Positions 50,898-60,118 of a stretch of 64,000 nucleotides of DNA are shown piece by piece. Positions within the stretch are counted from its first letter, which is position 1. Each line of letters opens with the position of its first letter. The notes under the pieces are model-generated. The model worked only from the letters and a program-made list of their open reading frames with translations. It had not been told where the DNA came from and made no database searches. The position numbers and the translations under genes were made by a program. The DNA lies in NCBI GenBank assembly GCA_002787775.1, contig PCUW01000054.1, positions 90,227 through 154,226 on the forward strand. Reading direction: 5' to 3'. This DNA is from Bdellovibrionales bacterium CG12_big_fil_rev_8_21_14_0_65_38_15. GTDB taxonomy: Bacteria; Bdellovibrionota; Bacteriovoracia; Bacteriovoracales; Bacteriovoracaceae.

Positions 50898-51932
50898 TTA
50901 AACCAGCGTATCGCCTTCGCCACCGCGGTTAATAAACGCTTTACCTGCAGATTCGAGCTCTTTACATTTTTGAACGATTTCTGCCTGAGCTTTTTCAACA
51001 TCAGAAAGTTTCGTTGGTCCCATGGCATCCAAATCTTCTTGAAGAAGAGTGGCGGCGCGGTTAGACATATTTTTAAAGAGTTTCGTTCTAACTTCTTCAG
51101 GTGCAGTTTTAAGAGCAATAACAAGTTTTTGCTGATCAACATCTTTAAGAAGCTGTTGAATACCTTTATCGTCGACAAAGACAAGGTCTTCAAATACGAA
51201 CATAAGTTTTCTAATCTCTTCAGCAAGCTCTGGATCTTTCTCTTCAACTCTAGACATAATATTACGTTCAGAGTTTTTATCCATAAGGTTAAGCATATCG
51301 GCGATAGGCTCAACTCCACCGAGCTGATTCGTATCAATAGAGCCAAGTGTTGAAAGTTCTGTTTTAAGAACATCATCAAGCTGAGCGATAAGTTCAGGTG
51401 AAACGTAATCAAGATTAGCCACACGAAGAACCACCTCAGCTTGTAAACCTTCAGGAAGACGTCTTAGAACATCAACTTTTCTCTCAGGTGTTAAGTGGGC
51501 AACGATAAGTGCAATCGTTTGTGGGTGTTCATTGATAAGGAAGTTCGCAAGAGTTCTTGTATCCACAAGTTCAAGTGACTCAAGCGTATTATTCGTTCCA
51601 ACATCAACGATTTGACCAAGAAGCTGCTTCGCTCTTTCTTCGCCTAGGGCGTTGATAATAAAGTCACGACCACGGTTATCAGAGAATAATAATTCATTTT
51701 CTTCATTAAGAAGGGCGTAGAAATCTTCTAAAACTCTTTTAGTAAGCCAGATTGGAGCTTTCTTAACGTTACTCATGACGTTAATCATTCGTTTAACGTC
51801 ATTGTCACGCATGCTTTGAAAGATCATTTGCGTAGCACTAACCCCTAAAGATGAGAGGAGAATACCGGCCTTGTCTTGCCCACTTAAGAGCGCATACTCT
51901 GTATCTGGATCAAAAGCTTTACCTTCTGACAT
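50898..51932 (-). CDS. fliG: Flagellar motor switch protein FliG
   Basis: Encodes 344 residues. The three FliG domains are seen: N-terminal (binds FliF), the middle domain (EHPQTIALIVAHLTPERKVDVLRRLPEGLQAEVVLRVANLD, EHPQxxA motif) and the C-terminal motor domain (ELAEEIRKLMFVFEDLVFVDDKGIQQLLKDVD). Converts stator force into rotation and switching. Confidence 0.96.
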   Translation of the reverse strand: MSEGKAFDPDTEYALLSGQDKAGILLSSLGVSATQMIFQSMRDNDVKRMINVMSNVKKAPIWLTKRVLEDFYALLNEENELLFSDNRGRDFIINALGEERAKQLLGQIVDVGTNNTLESLELVDTRTLANFLINEHPQTIALIVAHLTPERKVDVLRRLPEGLQAEVVLRVANLDYVSPELIAQLDDVLKTELSTLGSIDTNQLGGVEPIADMLNLMDKNSERNIMSRVEEKDPELAEEIRKLMFVFEDLVFVDDKGIQQLLKDVDQQKLVIALKTAPEEVRTKLFKNMSNRAATLLQEDLDAMGPTKLSDVEKAQAEIVQKCKELESAGKAFINRGGEGDTLV

Positions 51933-51953
51933 ACACTACCCTTCCCAATCGCC

Positions 51954-53642
51954 TTATGCGATTTGCTTATCACTTTCACTTGCATGGATCATATCGTGAA
52001 TGATCTGTGCTGCCTTAGCTGGATTTCCTTCAACCAAGGATATAATTTTCTCTCTAAGCATATTCCCTTCGATTTTCTCAGGGTTAAGCTTTTCTTCAAT
52101 ATGTGGTAGAGCATCTTCAAGTCCAGGTAGTTTCTGGTTAGCTTGAACTCGCTCAAGTTCTTCAAGCGTTTTAGGCAAGAAGTCCTCAACTGTTTCAACT
52201 GTATTGTCTGTAATCCACTGAATGAATGGACGAACAACTAAGAAGAAGAATAATGAAATGGCTAAACCAACTGCCAAGTACTTAAACAATGACTTTAACA
52301 ATTCACGGTTTTCACGCTCTCTCATTAAAGCTTCAGCAGCGGCCATATCTTCTTGGGCAAACTCCATATTTTTAATAACGAGTTTGTCACCGCGTTTGTC
52401 ATTAAGACCAATTGTTGAAGAAACGATGGCAGAGAAGTTCGCAAGATCTGCCTCACTCCATGCTTCATATTTCATGACAGCTTTACCGTTGTCACCCATC
52501 ACCGCTTCGCCGTTTTCACCGACAACTGGGATTTGCTTGCCATCAATCATGACTGCTGCTGTTACTGCTTTAACATTCGCAACTGGAGATCTTGATTTTG
52601 TGACTTTTGAAGGAACATTGTAGTTCTTGGTTGAAAGTCTCTTATCTACATTATTTTTTGTTTCTGGAATTCCTGGTTGTGGAACTTCACCAGGAAGGTT
52701 CGATCTTGAGCCTGGAATACCTTGGGGTGAAGGACGTGAACCATTAATTGCTTGAGAATTCGACACTTCAGAAACTACTGCTGTATTTTCTTGATCGTAT
52801 GAAGTCTCAGTTGATACTGACTCTGTATAGTCTAGATTGACAGAAACCTTAGCAACCACTTTTCCTGCACCAACAACTTTGGCAAGAATCTCTTCGATTT
52901 GTTGTTCATATTTACGGTTAAGCTTACTTTCTAGTGCAACACGATTAGCTGTGTTTGCTGTCATCGAATCGCCAACGTTGTCAGAAAGCTTTTTACCACG
53001 GCCATCAAGGATAACAACCGCTTCAGGTCTCATCCCTTCAACTGAAGAAGAGATTAATGAAGCCACACCTTTAATTTCTCTTTCATTAAGTGAAACACCG
53101 TCAATCAAATCAAGCACTACTGACGCCGCCGGTGGTTTCTTTTCACTAACAAATGGGCTGCTTTCTGGGATTGATAAGTGGACACGTGCTCTTTTTACAC
53201 CTTGAATATAGCTAATCGTTTTAACTAACTCACCTTCAAGGGCTCTTTGACGATTAATCTTTTGTACAAAGCTAGTTGTACCAAAGCTTTGTTTATCGAA
53301 AACCTCATAACCAACAGTACCCGTAAAAGAAACTCCTAGAGTTGCTAGCTTTAAACGCCAGACACTAACCATGTCTTCAGGGATTCTTACAGTTTTACCA
53401 TCAGTTGATGTTTGGTAACTAATTTTGTTTTCTTCAAGAAGAATAGCAATCTTCTTTGAATCATCTCTATTGAGATCAGTATAGAGTACTTCGTATCTGG
53501 TTTTAGTCGCCCAAATCACGATGCCTGATAGACCTGCGATAATCACAGCTCCCATGACAACCATAGCGATTTTCTTTTGAGCATCTAATCCCGCGAAAAA
53601 CTCACGGAAATTTCTAAGAATTTTTTCTAGTATGTCTTGCAA
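51954..53642 (-). CDS. fliF: Flagellar MS-ring protein FliF
   Basis: A 562-residue membrane protein with helices near residues 25-47 and 448-470, the YscJ/FliF ring-building motifs (VLYTDLNRDDSKKIAILLEENKISYQ; RALEGELVKTISYIQGVKRARVHLSIPE) and a C-terminal tail that binds FliG. Forms the base of the basal body. SD is GGAGGATTCCC-like with good spacing. Confidence 0.96.
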   Translation of the reverse strand: MQDILEKILRNFREFFAGLDAQKKIAMVVMGAVIIAGLSGIVIWATKTRYEVLYTDLNRDDSKKIAILLEENKISYQTSTDGKTVRIPEDMVSVWRLKLATLGVSFTGTVGYEVFDKQSFGTTSFVQKINRQRALEGELVKTISYIQGVKRARVHLSIPESSPFVSEKKPPAASVVLDLIDGVSLNEREIKGVASLISSSVEGMRPEAVVILDGRGKKLSDNVGDSMTANTANRVALESKLNRKYEQQIEEILAKVVGAGKVVAKVSVNLDYTESVSTETSYDQENTAVVSEVSNSQAINGSRPSPQGIPGSRSNLPGEVPQPGIPETKNNVDKRLSTKNYNVPSKVTKSRSPVANVKAVTAAVMIDGKQIPVVGENGEAVMGDNGKAVMKYEAWSEADLANFSAIVSSTIGLNDKRGDKLVIKNMEFAQEDMAAAEALMRERENRELLKSLFKYLAVGLAISLFFFLVVRPFIQWITDNTVETVEDFLPKTLEELERVQANQKLPGLEDALPHIEEKLNPEKIEGNMLREKIISLVEGNPAKAAQIIHDMIHASESDKQIA

Positions 53643-53685
53643 GGGAATCCTCCTGATTCTCCGAAGCCAATAAAATCAGCAGACC

Positions 53686-54045
53686 TTAAATCTGCATACG
53701 CATAACTTCTTTATACGCATCAATCACTTTCATTCTAATTTGGTTCATACTTTTAAATGCTATTTCCGCTTTTTCAACTGCTAGCATTGTTTCATGGATA
53801 TTTTTACTTTCTCCAGAAGCTAGCTTTTGCATTGCCTGGTTAGCTTCGACTTGAAGCCCGTTAACATCAGCAATACTTTTCGTTAACATTTCAGCAAATG
53901 ACTCTCTTGATGAGCCTGCTGACGGTAACTCAAGACCTGATAAATCACCGGCATTAAATCCTTCGATCTGAGTTGATTTGGTCCAATCCTTAGCATCAAA
54001 CTGCTTAAGGATTTGATTCATGTTAGTTACGTTTTGAATCGCCAT
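53686..54045 (-). CDS. fliE: Flagellar hook-basal body protein FliE
   Basis: A 119-residue helical protein; the conserved C-terminus MLAVEKAEIAFKSMNQIRMKVIDAYKEVMRMQI is diagnostic. It joins the MS ring and the rod and is exported through the flagellar apparatus. Confidence 0.95.
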   Translation of the reverse strand: MAIQNVTNMNQILKQFDAKDWTKSTQIEGFNAGDLSGLELPSAGSSRESFAEMLTKSIADVNGLQVEANQAMQKLASGESKNIHETMLAVEKAEIAFKSMNQIRMKVIDAYKEVMRMQI

Positions 54046-54055
54046 TATCTATCTC

Positions 54056-54493
54056 CTATCGCCCGATCTCTAAAGCTTTCTTTGCCATGCGCTTTGTTGC
54101 ATTCATGGCATTGATATTTGCTTCATAAGAACGAGTTGTTTGAATCATATTGGCCATTTCTTCCATGACATTAATATCCGGATAAGCCACATACCCATCA
54201 GCATTTGCATCAGGGTGATTTGGCTCATACTTTAAAACTGGCGGACGGTCTGTAGAGATAACTTCCGTGGCGTGGACGGCCTGCGCTTGCGCTTCTAACT
54301 CACCTTCAAGGATTTCTCCAAAAGATTCACGAACTGGCTCTGACCCAAAGACCACTTCTTTGCGACGATAAGGACCACCTTCGGCAGTTCTTGTCGTCTG
54401 CGCATTAGCGATATTCGAATTTATTGCCCCAATGCGCTTTTGGTTGGCGCCTAGAGCAGATGAGCTAATTCTAAGACTAGATAGCAGATCCAT
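54056..54493 (-). CDS. flgC: Flagellar basal-body rod protein FlgC
   Basis: A 145-residue proximal rod component with the conserved N-terminal SLRISSSALGANQKRIGAINSNIANAQTTRT and the DPNxP-like C-terminus YPDINVMEEMANMIQTTRSYEANINAMNATKRM. 2 nt from flgB. Confidence 0.96.
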   Translation of the reverse strand: MDLLSSLRISSSALGANQKRIGAINSNIANAQTTRTAEGGPYRRKEVVFGSEPVRESFGEILEGELEAQAQAVHATEVISTDRPPVLKYEPNHPDANADGYVAYPDINVMEEMANMIQTTRSYEANINAMNATKRMAKKALEIGR

Positions 54494-54495
54494 AA

Positions 54496-54903
54496 TTACC
54501 TCTCAGACTGTATCGCATACTTCATCAACGCAAGTTTCTTGTTGAGAAGTTGGACAGTCGTGTCATACAAAATTTCGTTTTCGGCCATTAATGCTAACTC
54601 TTTATCGCGATCAACATTGTTTCCATCTTCACTTACGATTCCATTAACTTCTTCTTCAATTGTTGGCTCAAGATTTTCAAATCCGCCGCCTCCAACATCG
54701 TAGTGTTTAGGATCGTTTGTATTCATGGAAAGCTCACCGTCAACATTTAGTGCGCGTGCAAGAGCATCTTCGAAGCTCAAGCGTTTTGCTTTGTAACCCG
54801 GAGTCTCAGCATTAGCGACATTCGACGAGATTAACTCTTGTCTCATTTGACGAAAGTTAAGCGATGTTGCTAGAGCTTGTAGGGTTTTATCAGCTACACG
54901 CAC
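54496..54903 (-). CDS. flgB: Flagellar basal-body rod protein FlgB
   Basis: A 135-residue proximal rod component. QALATSLNFRQMRQELISSNVANAETPGYKAKRLSFEDAL and the C-terminal VDRDKELALMAENEILYDTTVQLLNKKLALMKYAIQSE are typical. First structural gene of the flagellar run, 10 nt after the regulator gene. Confidence 0.96.
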   Translation of the reverse strand: MRVADKTLQALATSLNFRQMRQELISSNVANAETPGYKAKRLSFEDALARALNVDGELSMNTNDPKHYDVGGGGFENLEPTIEEEVNGIVSEDGNNVDRDKELALMAENEILYDTTVQLLNKKLALMKYAIQSER

Positions 54904-54913
54904 TTTTATTCTC

Positions 54914-55843
54914 CTATCTCAAATTGACGAAGTAAGCAGAACCAGTTGTTCTGTACTCGTTAATTTTGTTACGTAAAGTTCTGATTGATACACCAAGAAT
55001 CTTAGCCGCTTGGGTACGATTCTCACTTGTATGAACAAGAGCTTTCTTGATAAGTAGTTTTTCAGCTTCTTTAAGTGACATAAGACGAATGCCTTCTGAA
55101 TCATCATCAGCAATCATAGAAACGGCTTTCTTTTCACCGATCTCAAGGTCACTTTCAGTTAACGTTTCGCCTTCACAGTTTTGAATTGAATTTTCAATTA
55201 CTGTTTTTAGCTCGTGTACGTTATGTGTCCAATAATGCTTAAGGATTTTATCCATTGCTGCTTCTTCTAAGTTCACAGTGTTCTCTCCGCTTTCAGCTAG
55301 TAAACGACGAGCGATATGCTCTAAATCACCAATACGCTCACGTAGTGGGCTCAATGTAATAGTGTTCGATGAAACCATCGTGTAAAGACCACGATAGAAA
55401 CGGCCCGAACCAACTAGCTTTGAGAGGTTTTTAGTCGTTGTTGTTACAAGACGAACATCGATGTCATAGTCTTGTAGTTCGCCTAGAATTTTATGAAGTC
55501 TTTTCTGAAAGTCGTCTTCAAGACAGTCAATATTAGCAAATACTACTGTACCGCCATTGGCTCTCTCAAGGATTCCCTTATTGAATCTTCCTGAGTCATC
55601 ACAACGATGTCCAAGAATTTCATTCTCAACTGTCTGTGCATCACTAGCACAATCTACAGTTAAAAAAGGTGCATCTGCTCTGTTTGAGTTCTCATGGATA
55701 TACTTTCCAAGAGTACGTTTACCTAGGCCAGCCTCACCAACAATTAGTACCGGTGCTTTAGTCACTGATACGTTGCGTGCGATGTTGACCGCTTTTTGAA
55801 TCTTGGGATCCTTCCCAAAAAGTTCGACGTTGACCGTGTTCAT
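54914..55843 (-). CDS. Atypical NtrC/FlrC-type regulator without receiver, degenerate AAA+ site
   Basis: Encodes 309 residues. An AAA+ domain starts almost at the N-terminus with Walker A GEAGLGKR (36-43). Two hallmarks of sigma-54 activators are missing: the GAFTGA loop is replaced by a shorter HRCDDSGRFNKG, and the Walker B LFLDEI is VVFANID (100-106), with Ala-Asn in place of the Asp-Glu. A sensor-like arginine region (SPLRERIGDLEHIARRLL) and the C-terminal Fis-type HTH (RTQAAKILGVSIRTLRNKINEYR) are intact. It is probably a DNA-binding modulator rather than an ATP-driven activator. Directly upstream of flgB in the flagellar run. Confidence 0.85.
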   Translation of the reverse strand: MNTVNVELFGKDPKIQKAVNIARNVSVTKAPVLIVGEAGLGKRTLGKYIHENSNRADAPFLTVDCASDAQTVENEILGHRCDDSGRFNKGILERANGGTVVFANIDCLEDDFQKRLHKILGELQDYDIDVRLVTTTTKNLSKLVGSGRFYRGLYTMVSSNTITLSPLRERIGDLEHIARRLLAESGENTVNLEEAAMDKILKHYWTHNVHELKTVIENSIQNCEGETLTESDLEIGEKKAVSMIADDDSEGIRLMSLKEAEKLLIKKALVHTSENRTQAAKILGVSIRTLRNKINEYRTTGSAYFVNLR

Positions 55844-55877
55844 TAGACCTCCTGTCTTTGAATACCCACGCCACGGG

Positions 55878-58550
55878 TTATAAAAGGGTTCGCTCCTTAA
55901 TCTTCAACAACGAAAGCTCCGATTTGATCATATCCTTGATCGTGTCAGAAACTTTCCCATCACTTAACATGTCATTAAATATTTTTACGCCTTGATCAAC
56001 TTTTGCATTCTCAATCATGGCAGTTCCTAAAAGGAAGCCAAGACGATCACCAAATTGACTGTTAGGGTAATTTTTCTTAAAACTCAAGATTCCCTTCTCT
56101 AATTGTGCTTGAGCAAGATCCGTGCTCTTTCCTGCCAGAACTTCTAGGTTCAGATAAGCGATTCGCTCTCTGACCTGAGTCATGTACTCATTACTATTTG
56201 ACAACTTTTCTGTGTCATCGAGAAGGGCCTTTGAAACTTTTTCAAACTTTTTTATCTGATTTGTTTGATAAAGTGAGTCTGTGTAAGCCATGACCATTTC
56301 TGCAATTTCCTCAGAATCAAGATCGCGCTTATCACCAGAGCTTACTAAAAACTCTTCCATCCACTTCACTGTAGACTTAGCATCCCCCTGGGATCTTGCA
56401 ACTAAGCCACGATAAAAAGCGTTTTTAGGGTTCTTAGGATCTAGTTTTTCGAAGGTTATAATTTTAGCTTCAACATTAGAGTCTTCTGAGCGAATTGCCT
56501 TGATAACATCAAGTTCTGCCAGGGCCACTTCGGCACTAGCAGCTTGTGGTCTTTTTACCCAAAGTGGAAATGTTCTTGTTGGTGTTGTATCAAGATTTCT
56601 AAAGCCAGCAGAGACTTCTTCATAGCCTCTATAAAGACCAAGCTTGATTAATGACTTACCAACTAAGTGATTAATATGCGGATCATTAGCCACTTTTTCT
56701 ACGTATTTTGATTTAAATGTTTCCCAAGTTTTAATAACCTGAGCGTAGTTTCCTTTATCAAATGACTTAAGCATCATACCGTAAACAATTTCTGCACCGT
56801 CACCTTCAAAAGTTCTTCTATCTGTCGCTGGCATTCCAGTTAAAGGAATTGCAGCTAAATATGATAATGCTTTTTCGTATTCCCCATCGACGATAAAGAG
56901 TCTTAAACGAGTTTGCCATAAGAGTTTTTGGACATTTTTATCAACTACATTTGAGCCTTTCATTTCTAAAAGGACTCTGAACTCTTTATCTTTAGCACTA
57001 GGTGATTTATTTCTTAAATTTGTAACAGCTACGTATCGAATGCGTGCTTCATCAGAGCTAGAACCACTACGATCTATCGCTTCTTTGTATAATTTAGCAA
57101 CTAATGGAACTTCGCGCCCCATCATTTCATATGATAGTGCAAGACGAGTTCTAGCGAGAGCCGCACTTGAATGATAAGAGTGCTGATCAATAAAAGCATC
57201 ATAGAGTTTAGCTGCTTGATCAAACTTTGCGCTTCTAAACATGGCTTCTGCAGCGTTAAAAAGAATCGCTTCATGAACTGGCTTAACCAATCCTGAAGCA
57301 GCAGCATTATAGCTTTTTAAAACGTCAGCTTCTTTACCAAGTTCAAGTTGAGCATACATTTTATAAGCAAGCATAACTTGAGCTGGTAAGATTTTTGCTA
57401 TCGTTTTTTCACTTAGAAGTTCATCAATTTTTTCAACTTGTTTTAATTTTGCTAAGGCGTGCAAGATGATTTTTGCTGCTTCAGCACTCTCTTCATAGTC
57501 GTGATTCTCTTTACTTACGACGTAGAACTCTTTTGCTCTTTTTAAAACTGAAACATAATCCTCATTATTAGCATCAAATGCCATAAGATATTTTGTCGTT
57601 GCTCTTTTAAGATCATAATCTTGAGTTCTTGCAGAGATATTACTAAAGATAGATACTGCGCTTTTAACAGGATCAGCATTACCATTATTAATATTTTCTC
57701 TAATTAAGGCGTTCGCTTTTAAGTACTCAAGAAGATCATTTTCATTTTCAGCGCCATACTTACGTTGAAAAAGCTCAATGCTTTTGGCCATTAAGCCCCA
57801 TTCTTTTTTCTTATATAAATTGATGCAAAGTTGTAGATGAGCTTCTTTATCCCCTTTATTAAACTCACGATCCTTAATTGGATAGAAAAATTCTGGTGTT
57901 TTTCTTGCCAAATCAATTCCTAAATTGATTTGCGGTGATAATGCAGGTTCGTTCCAAACAAAAGATGCACCATATCTAAAATCTCTCCACTGAGATTCTT
58001 TAACATCAACCTTTTTAGCTACAGTTGGAGTTTGTTTAGCAGGAGCACTTTCTTTTGCAAGAATCTTTGGCCCATCTACTGGGGCTGAATCTTGCTGGGA
58101 AGTTTGCGCATTTGAATCAGTTTTTACAGGAGTTAATGCTGAAAGTTTATCAACATCCATCCAAAAATCGATGACATATTTTTTATCTCTATCTTTATAA
58201 AAGCTAAAAACTTCAACATCAGGAGCAGTTAGAGAAACTTCAATCGTAGAGACATTATTATTTTCTTTTGGCGTTAAATAGCGAGTTTCTTTGATGTATC
58301 GGCTATCAACTGAAGCGCTAGCGATTTCGTTTTTAATATCTTCAAATAAAGCTGGATTAAGAGTTTTAATCGTAAGTTTATCACCACGCTTTGCGATAAC
58401 GATTTGCTCTTTTCCTGCAAAAAGATTCCAACGTAAATGAGTTTTACCAGTTTCAGGTGTAAAGATTTGAGCTTGCAGGTTAGATACGGCAAAACACACC
58501 AGTGTTAGTGCTACTTTCGTCAAAAATTTGATGGTTACTGAACCCGTCAT
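55878..58550 (-). CDS. Large secreted TPR-repeat protein heading the flagellar run
   Basis: An 890-residue protein. A signal peptide (FLTKVALTLVCFAVSNLQAQ) is followed by an N-terminal beta domain (residues about 30-130) of AMIN-like character (EIVIAKRGDKLTIKTL; VFSFYKDRDKKYVIDFW), then a Ser/Pro-rich linker and many TPR-type helical repeats from about 230 to the end (e.g. LFNAAEAMFRSAKFDQAAKLYDAFIDQH). It should be a periplasmic scaffold. First gene of the minus-strand run into flgB...flgE, so it may take part in flagellum or cell-envelope assembly; no direct evidence of which. Confidence 0.8.
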   Translation of the reverse strand: MTGSVTIKFLTKVALTLVCFAVSNLQAQIFTPETGKTHLRWNLFAGKEQIVIAKRGDKLTIKTLNPALFEDIKNEIASASVDSRYIKETRYLTPKENNNVSTIEVSLTAPDVEVFSFYKDRDKKYVIDFWMDVDKLSALTPVKTDSNAQTSQQDSAPVDGPKILAKESAPAKQTPTVAKKVDVKESQWRDFRYGASFVWNEPALSPQINLGIDLARKTPEFFYPIKDREFNKGDKEAHLQLCINLYKKKEWGLMAKSIELFQRKYGAENENDLLEYLKANALIRENINNGNADPVKSAVSIFSNISARTQDYDLKRATTKYLMAFDANNEDYVSVLKRAKEFYVVSKENHDYEESAEAAKIILHALAKLKQVEKIDELLSEKTIAKILPAQVMLAYKMYAQLELGKEADVLKSYNAAASGLVKPVHEAILFNAAEAMFRSAKFDQAAKLYDAFIDQHSYHSSAALARTRLALSYEMMGREVPLVAKLYKEAIDRSGSSSDEARIRYVAVTNLRNKSPSAKDKEFRVLLEMKGSNVVDKNVQKLLWQTRLRLFIVDGEYEKALSYLAAIPLTGMPATDRRTFEGDGAEIVYGMMLKSFDKGNYAQVIKTWETFKSKYVEKVANDPHINHLVGKSLIKLGLYRGYEEVSAGFRNLDTTPTRTFPLWVKRPQAASAEVALAELDVIKAIRSEDSNVEAKIITFEKLDPKNPKNAFYRGLVARSQGDAKSTVKWMEEFLVSSGDKRDLDSEEIAEMVMAYTDSLYQTNQIKKFEKVSKALLDDTEKLSNSNEYMTQVRERIAYLNLEVLAGKSTDLAQAQLEKGILSFKKNYPNSQFGDRLGFLLGTAMIENAKVDQGVKIFNDMLSDGKVSDTIKDMIKSELSLLKIKERTLL

Positions 58551-58743
58551 TTGATCGAAACTTCCTGTTTCATATTTACTGTTGATGCCGGCTTTAGATC
58601 TTCCTGATCATCCCTCGGCTCCTTATATAGTATCGTGTTTCGAGATAAAGGGAAGGAAATTTTTTCTCTATGGTTAGATTTGCCGGTCGGTTTTTTGACG
58701 GTAGGAAGTTTTTACTGTTTTCCAACGTTTAGGTATTGCAGGA

Positions 58744-58749
58744 TATAAT
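58744..58749 (+). promoter_or_regulatory. -10 box before the Mla-like operon
   Basis: Perfect TATAAT, about 53 nt before the GTG at 58802. A convincing -35 is not visible. The 251-base region 58551-58801 between the divergent units has no gene; I found no clear promoter for the TPR gene on the minus strand. Confidence 0.45.
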
Positions 58750-58801
58750 ATTGATGTCGAATTACAATGACTTGTACGACTAAACAAATGAGGGGGGTGG
58801 C

Positions 58802-59320
58802 GTGAAAACACGTCCACTTTGGTCAAATTTTATCTTACTTCTGATAACAGTGATGGGGATTTTGGTCTCTAGCTGCTCATTTGTGTCTAATTCGGAAAGC
58901 GTAGAAAAATCGAAGAACTTAAATCTTAATTTTAAAAACTCTTCTTGGATCAAAATTGATTCCGACAAAGCTGACTATGCTTTCAAACATAAAGAATCTA
59001 GAAGCATCATGGTCATTAATTCTTTATGTAAAAAATATGATCGAACAACGTTAGAGCAGCTCACTGAGAATATCCTGGCTGGATTACAAGAATCTAAAAC
59101 AACAGAACAAAACAAATTACGACTGTTTGATCGCGAATCACTTCGAACAAAAGCTAGTGGCAAACTTGATGGAGTCACGACACATATGATGATTGAAGTC
59201 GTTAAAAAAGATAGATGCATTTATGACTTCGTCCTAATTACGAAGAAGTCCATTCTCGATAAGAATCTCGAAGCTGACTTTATTGAGCTTGTTAGAAGCT
59301 CACAGGCAGGTCACCAATGA
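58802..59320 (+). CDS. Lipoprotein of the Mla-like operon
   Basis: Encodes 172 residues. GTG start with AGGGGGG 4-5 nt upstream. The N-terminal helix ends in the lipobox VSSC (lipid Cys at residue 25). The rest is a small alpha/beta domain without recognised family. ATGA overlap with mlaE shows it belongs to this transporter unit; it may replace the accessory MlaB/MlaC-type component, but sequence does not show this. Confidence 0.75.
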   Translation: MKTRPLWSNFILLLITVMGILVSSCSFVSNSESVEKSKNLNLNFKNSSWIKIDSDKADYAFKHKESRSIMVINSLCKKYDRTTLEQLTENILAGLQESKTTEQNKLRLFDRESLRTKASGKLDGVTTHMMIEVVKKDRCIYDFVLITKKSILDKNLEADFIELVRSSQAGHQ

Positions 59321-60117
59321 GTCAGCCTGGTACAAATGAAATAGAACTTCCTGAAGCAAAAGCACTAATAGACCGTTTCTATGATGTCGGTATGATGGTC
59401 TATTTCTTTGCCACAATTATAAAATGCACCTTTTCTAGGCCTTTCTACTTTATGAGATTAGTTGATCAAATAAGGGCCCTAGGACTTGGCTCTATTTCCA
59501 TTACAATCGTCATCGGCTTAACTATGGGCTTAGTCATGACTTTAAACTTTGGCTATGGGTTAGCGAAGTTTGGTGGAGTCTTATACGTTCCAGCTGTCGT
59601 CTCTTTATCACTTGCACGAGAGATGGCTCCCATTTTCACTTCTTTGCTAGTTGCCGGACGTATCGGCTCGGGTATGGCTGCCGAAATTGGTTCAATGAAT
59701 GTCACTCAACAAGTAGACGCTATTAGAGCGCTTGGAACAAACCCTGTAAGAGTTTTAGTTGTCCCAAGGTTTTGGTCAGCTGTGATCTCTTTGCCCCTTC
59801 TGACAAGTCTTTCCTGCTTTCTAGGCATCCTTGGCGGTATGGTTGTCTGTCAAAACGAATTTGGGATGCCTCCAGGTTTTTACATCAACAAAGTTTTGGA
59901 TACTGTTATGATTCATGATTTTCTATCTGGTATGGTTAAAAGTGGTATTTTTGGAGCCATAATCGCCATTGTTGGTTGCTGGAGAGGCTTAGCTACGGTG
60001 GGCGGAACACGAGGAGTTGGAGAAAGTACAACTTGGGTTGTTGTGACGTCTTCGATAGCTATCTTAATCACTGACTTTTTTATCTCAAAAATCTTCTTAC
60101 TTATTTGGGGACATTGA
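59317..60117 (+). CDS. mlaE: ABC transporter permease, MlaE family
   Basis: A 266-residue inner-membrane permease with about five helices. It has the MlaE family core (LSLAREMAPIFTSLLVAGRIGSGMAAEIGSMNVTQQVDAIRALGTNP) and the GGTRGVGESTTWVVV end. Works with MlaF and the MCE protein MlaD to move phospholipids between inner and outer membranes. Confidence 0.93.
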   Translation: MSQPGTNEIELPEAKALIDRFYDVGMMVYFFATIIKCTFSRPFYFMRLVDQIRALGLGSISITIVIGLTMGLVMTLNFGYGLAKFGGVLYVPAVVSLSLAREMAPIFTSLLVAGRIGSGMAAEIGSMNVTQQVDAIRALGTNPVRVLVVPRFWSAVISLPLLTSLSCFLGILGGMVVCQNEFGMPPGFYINKVLDTVMIHDFLSGMVKSGIFGAIIAIVGCWRGLATVGGTRGVGESTTWVVVTSSIAILITDFFISKIFLLIWGH

Positions 60118-60118
60118 G

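Noticed and set aside
50765..51424. 219-codon minus-strand ORF overlapping fliG and fliH
   Set aside because: Leu/Lys-rich frame shadow of fliG with no support.
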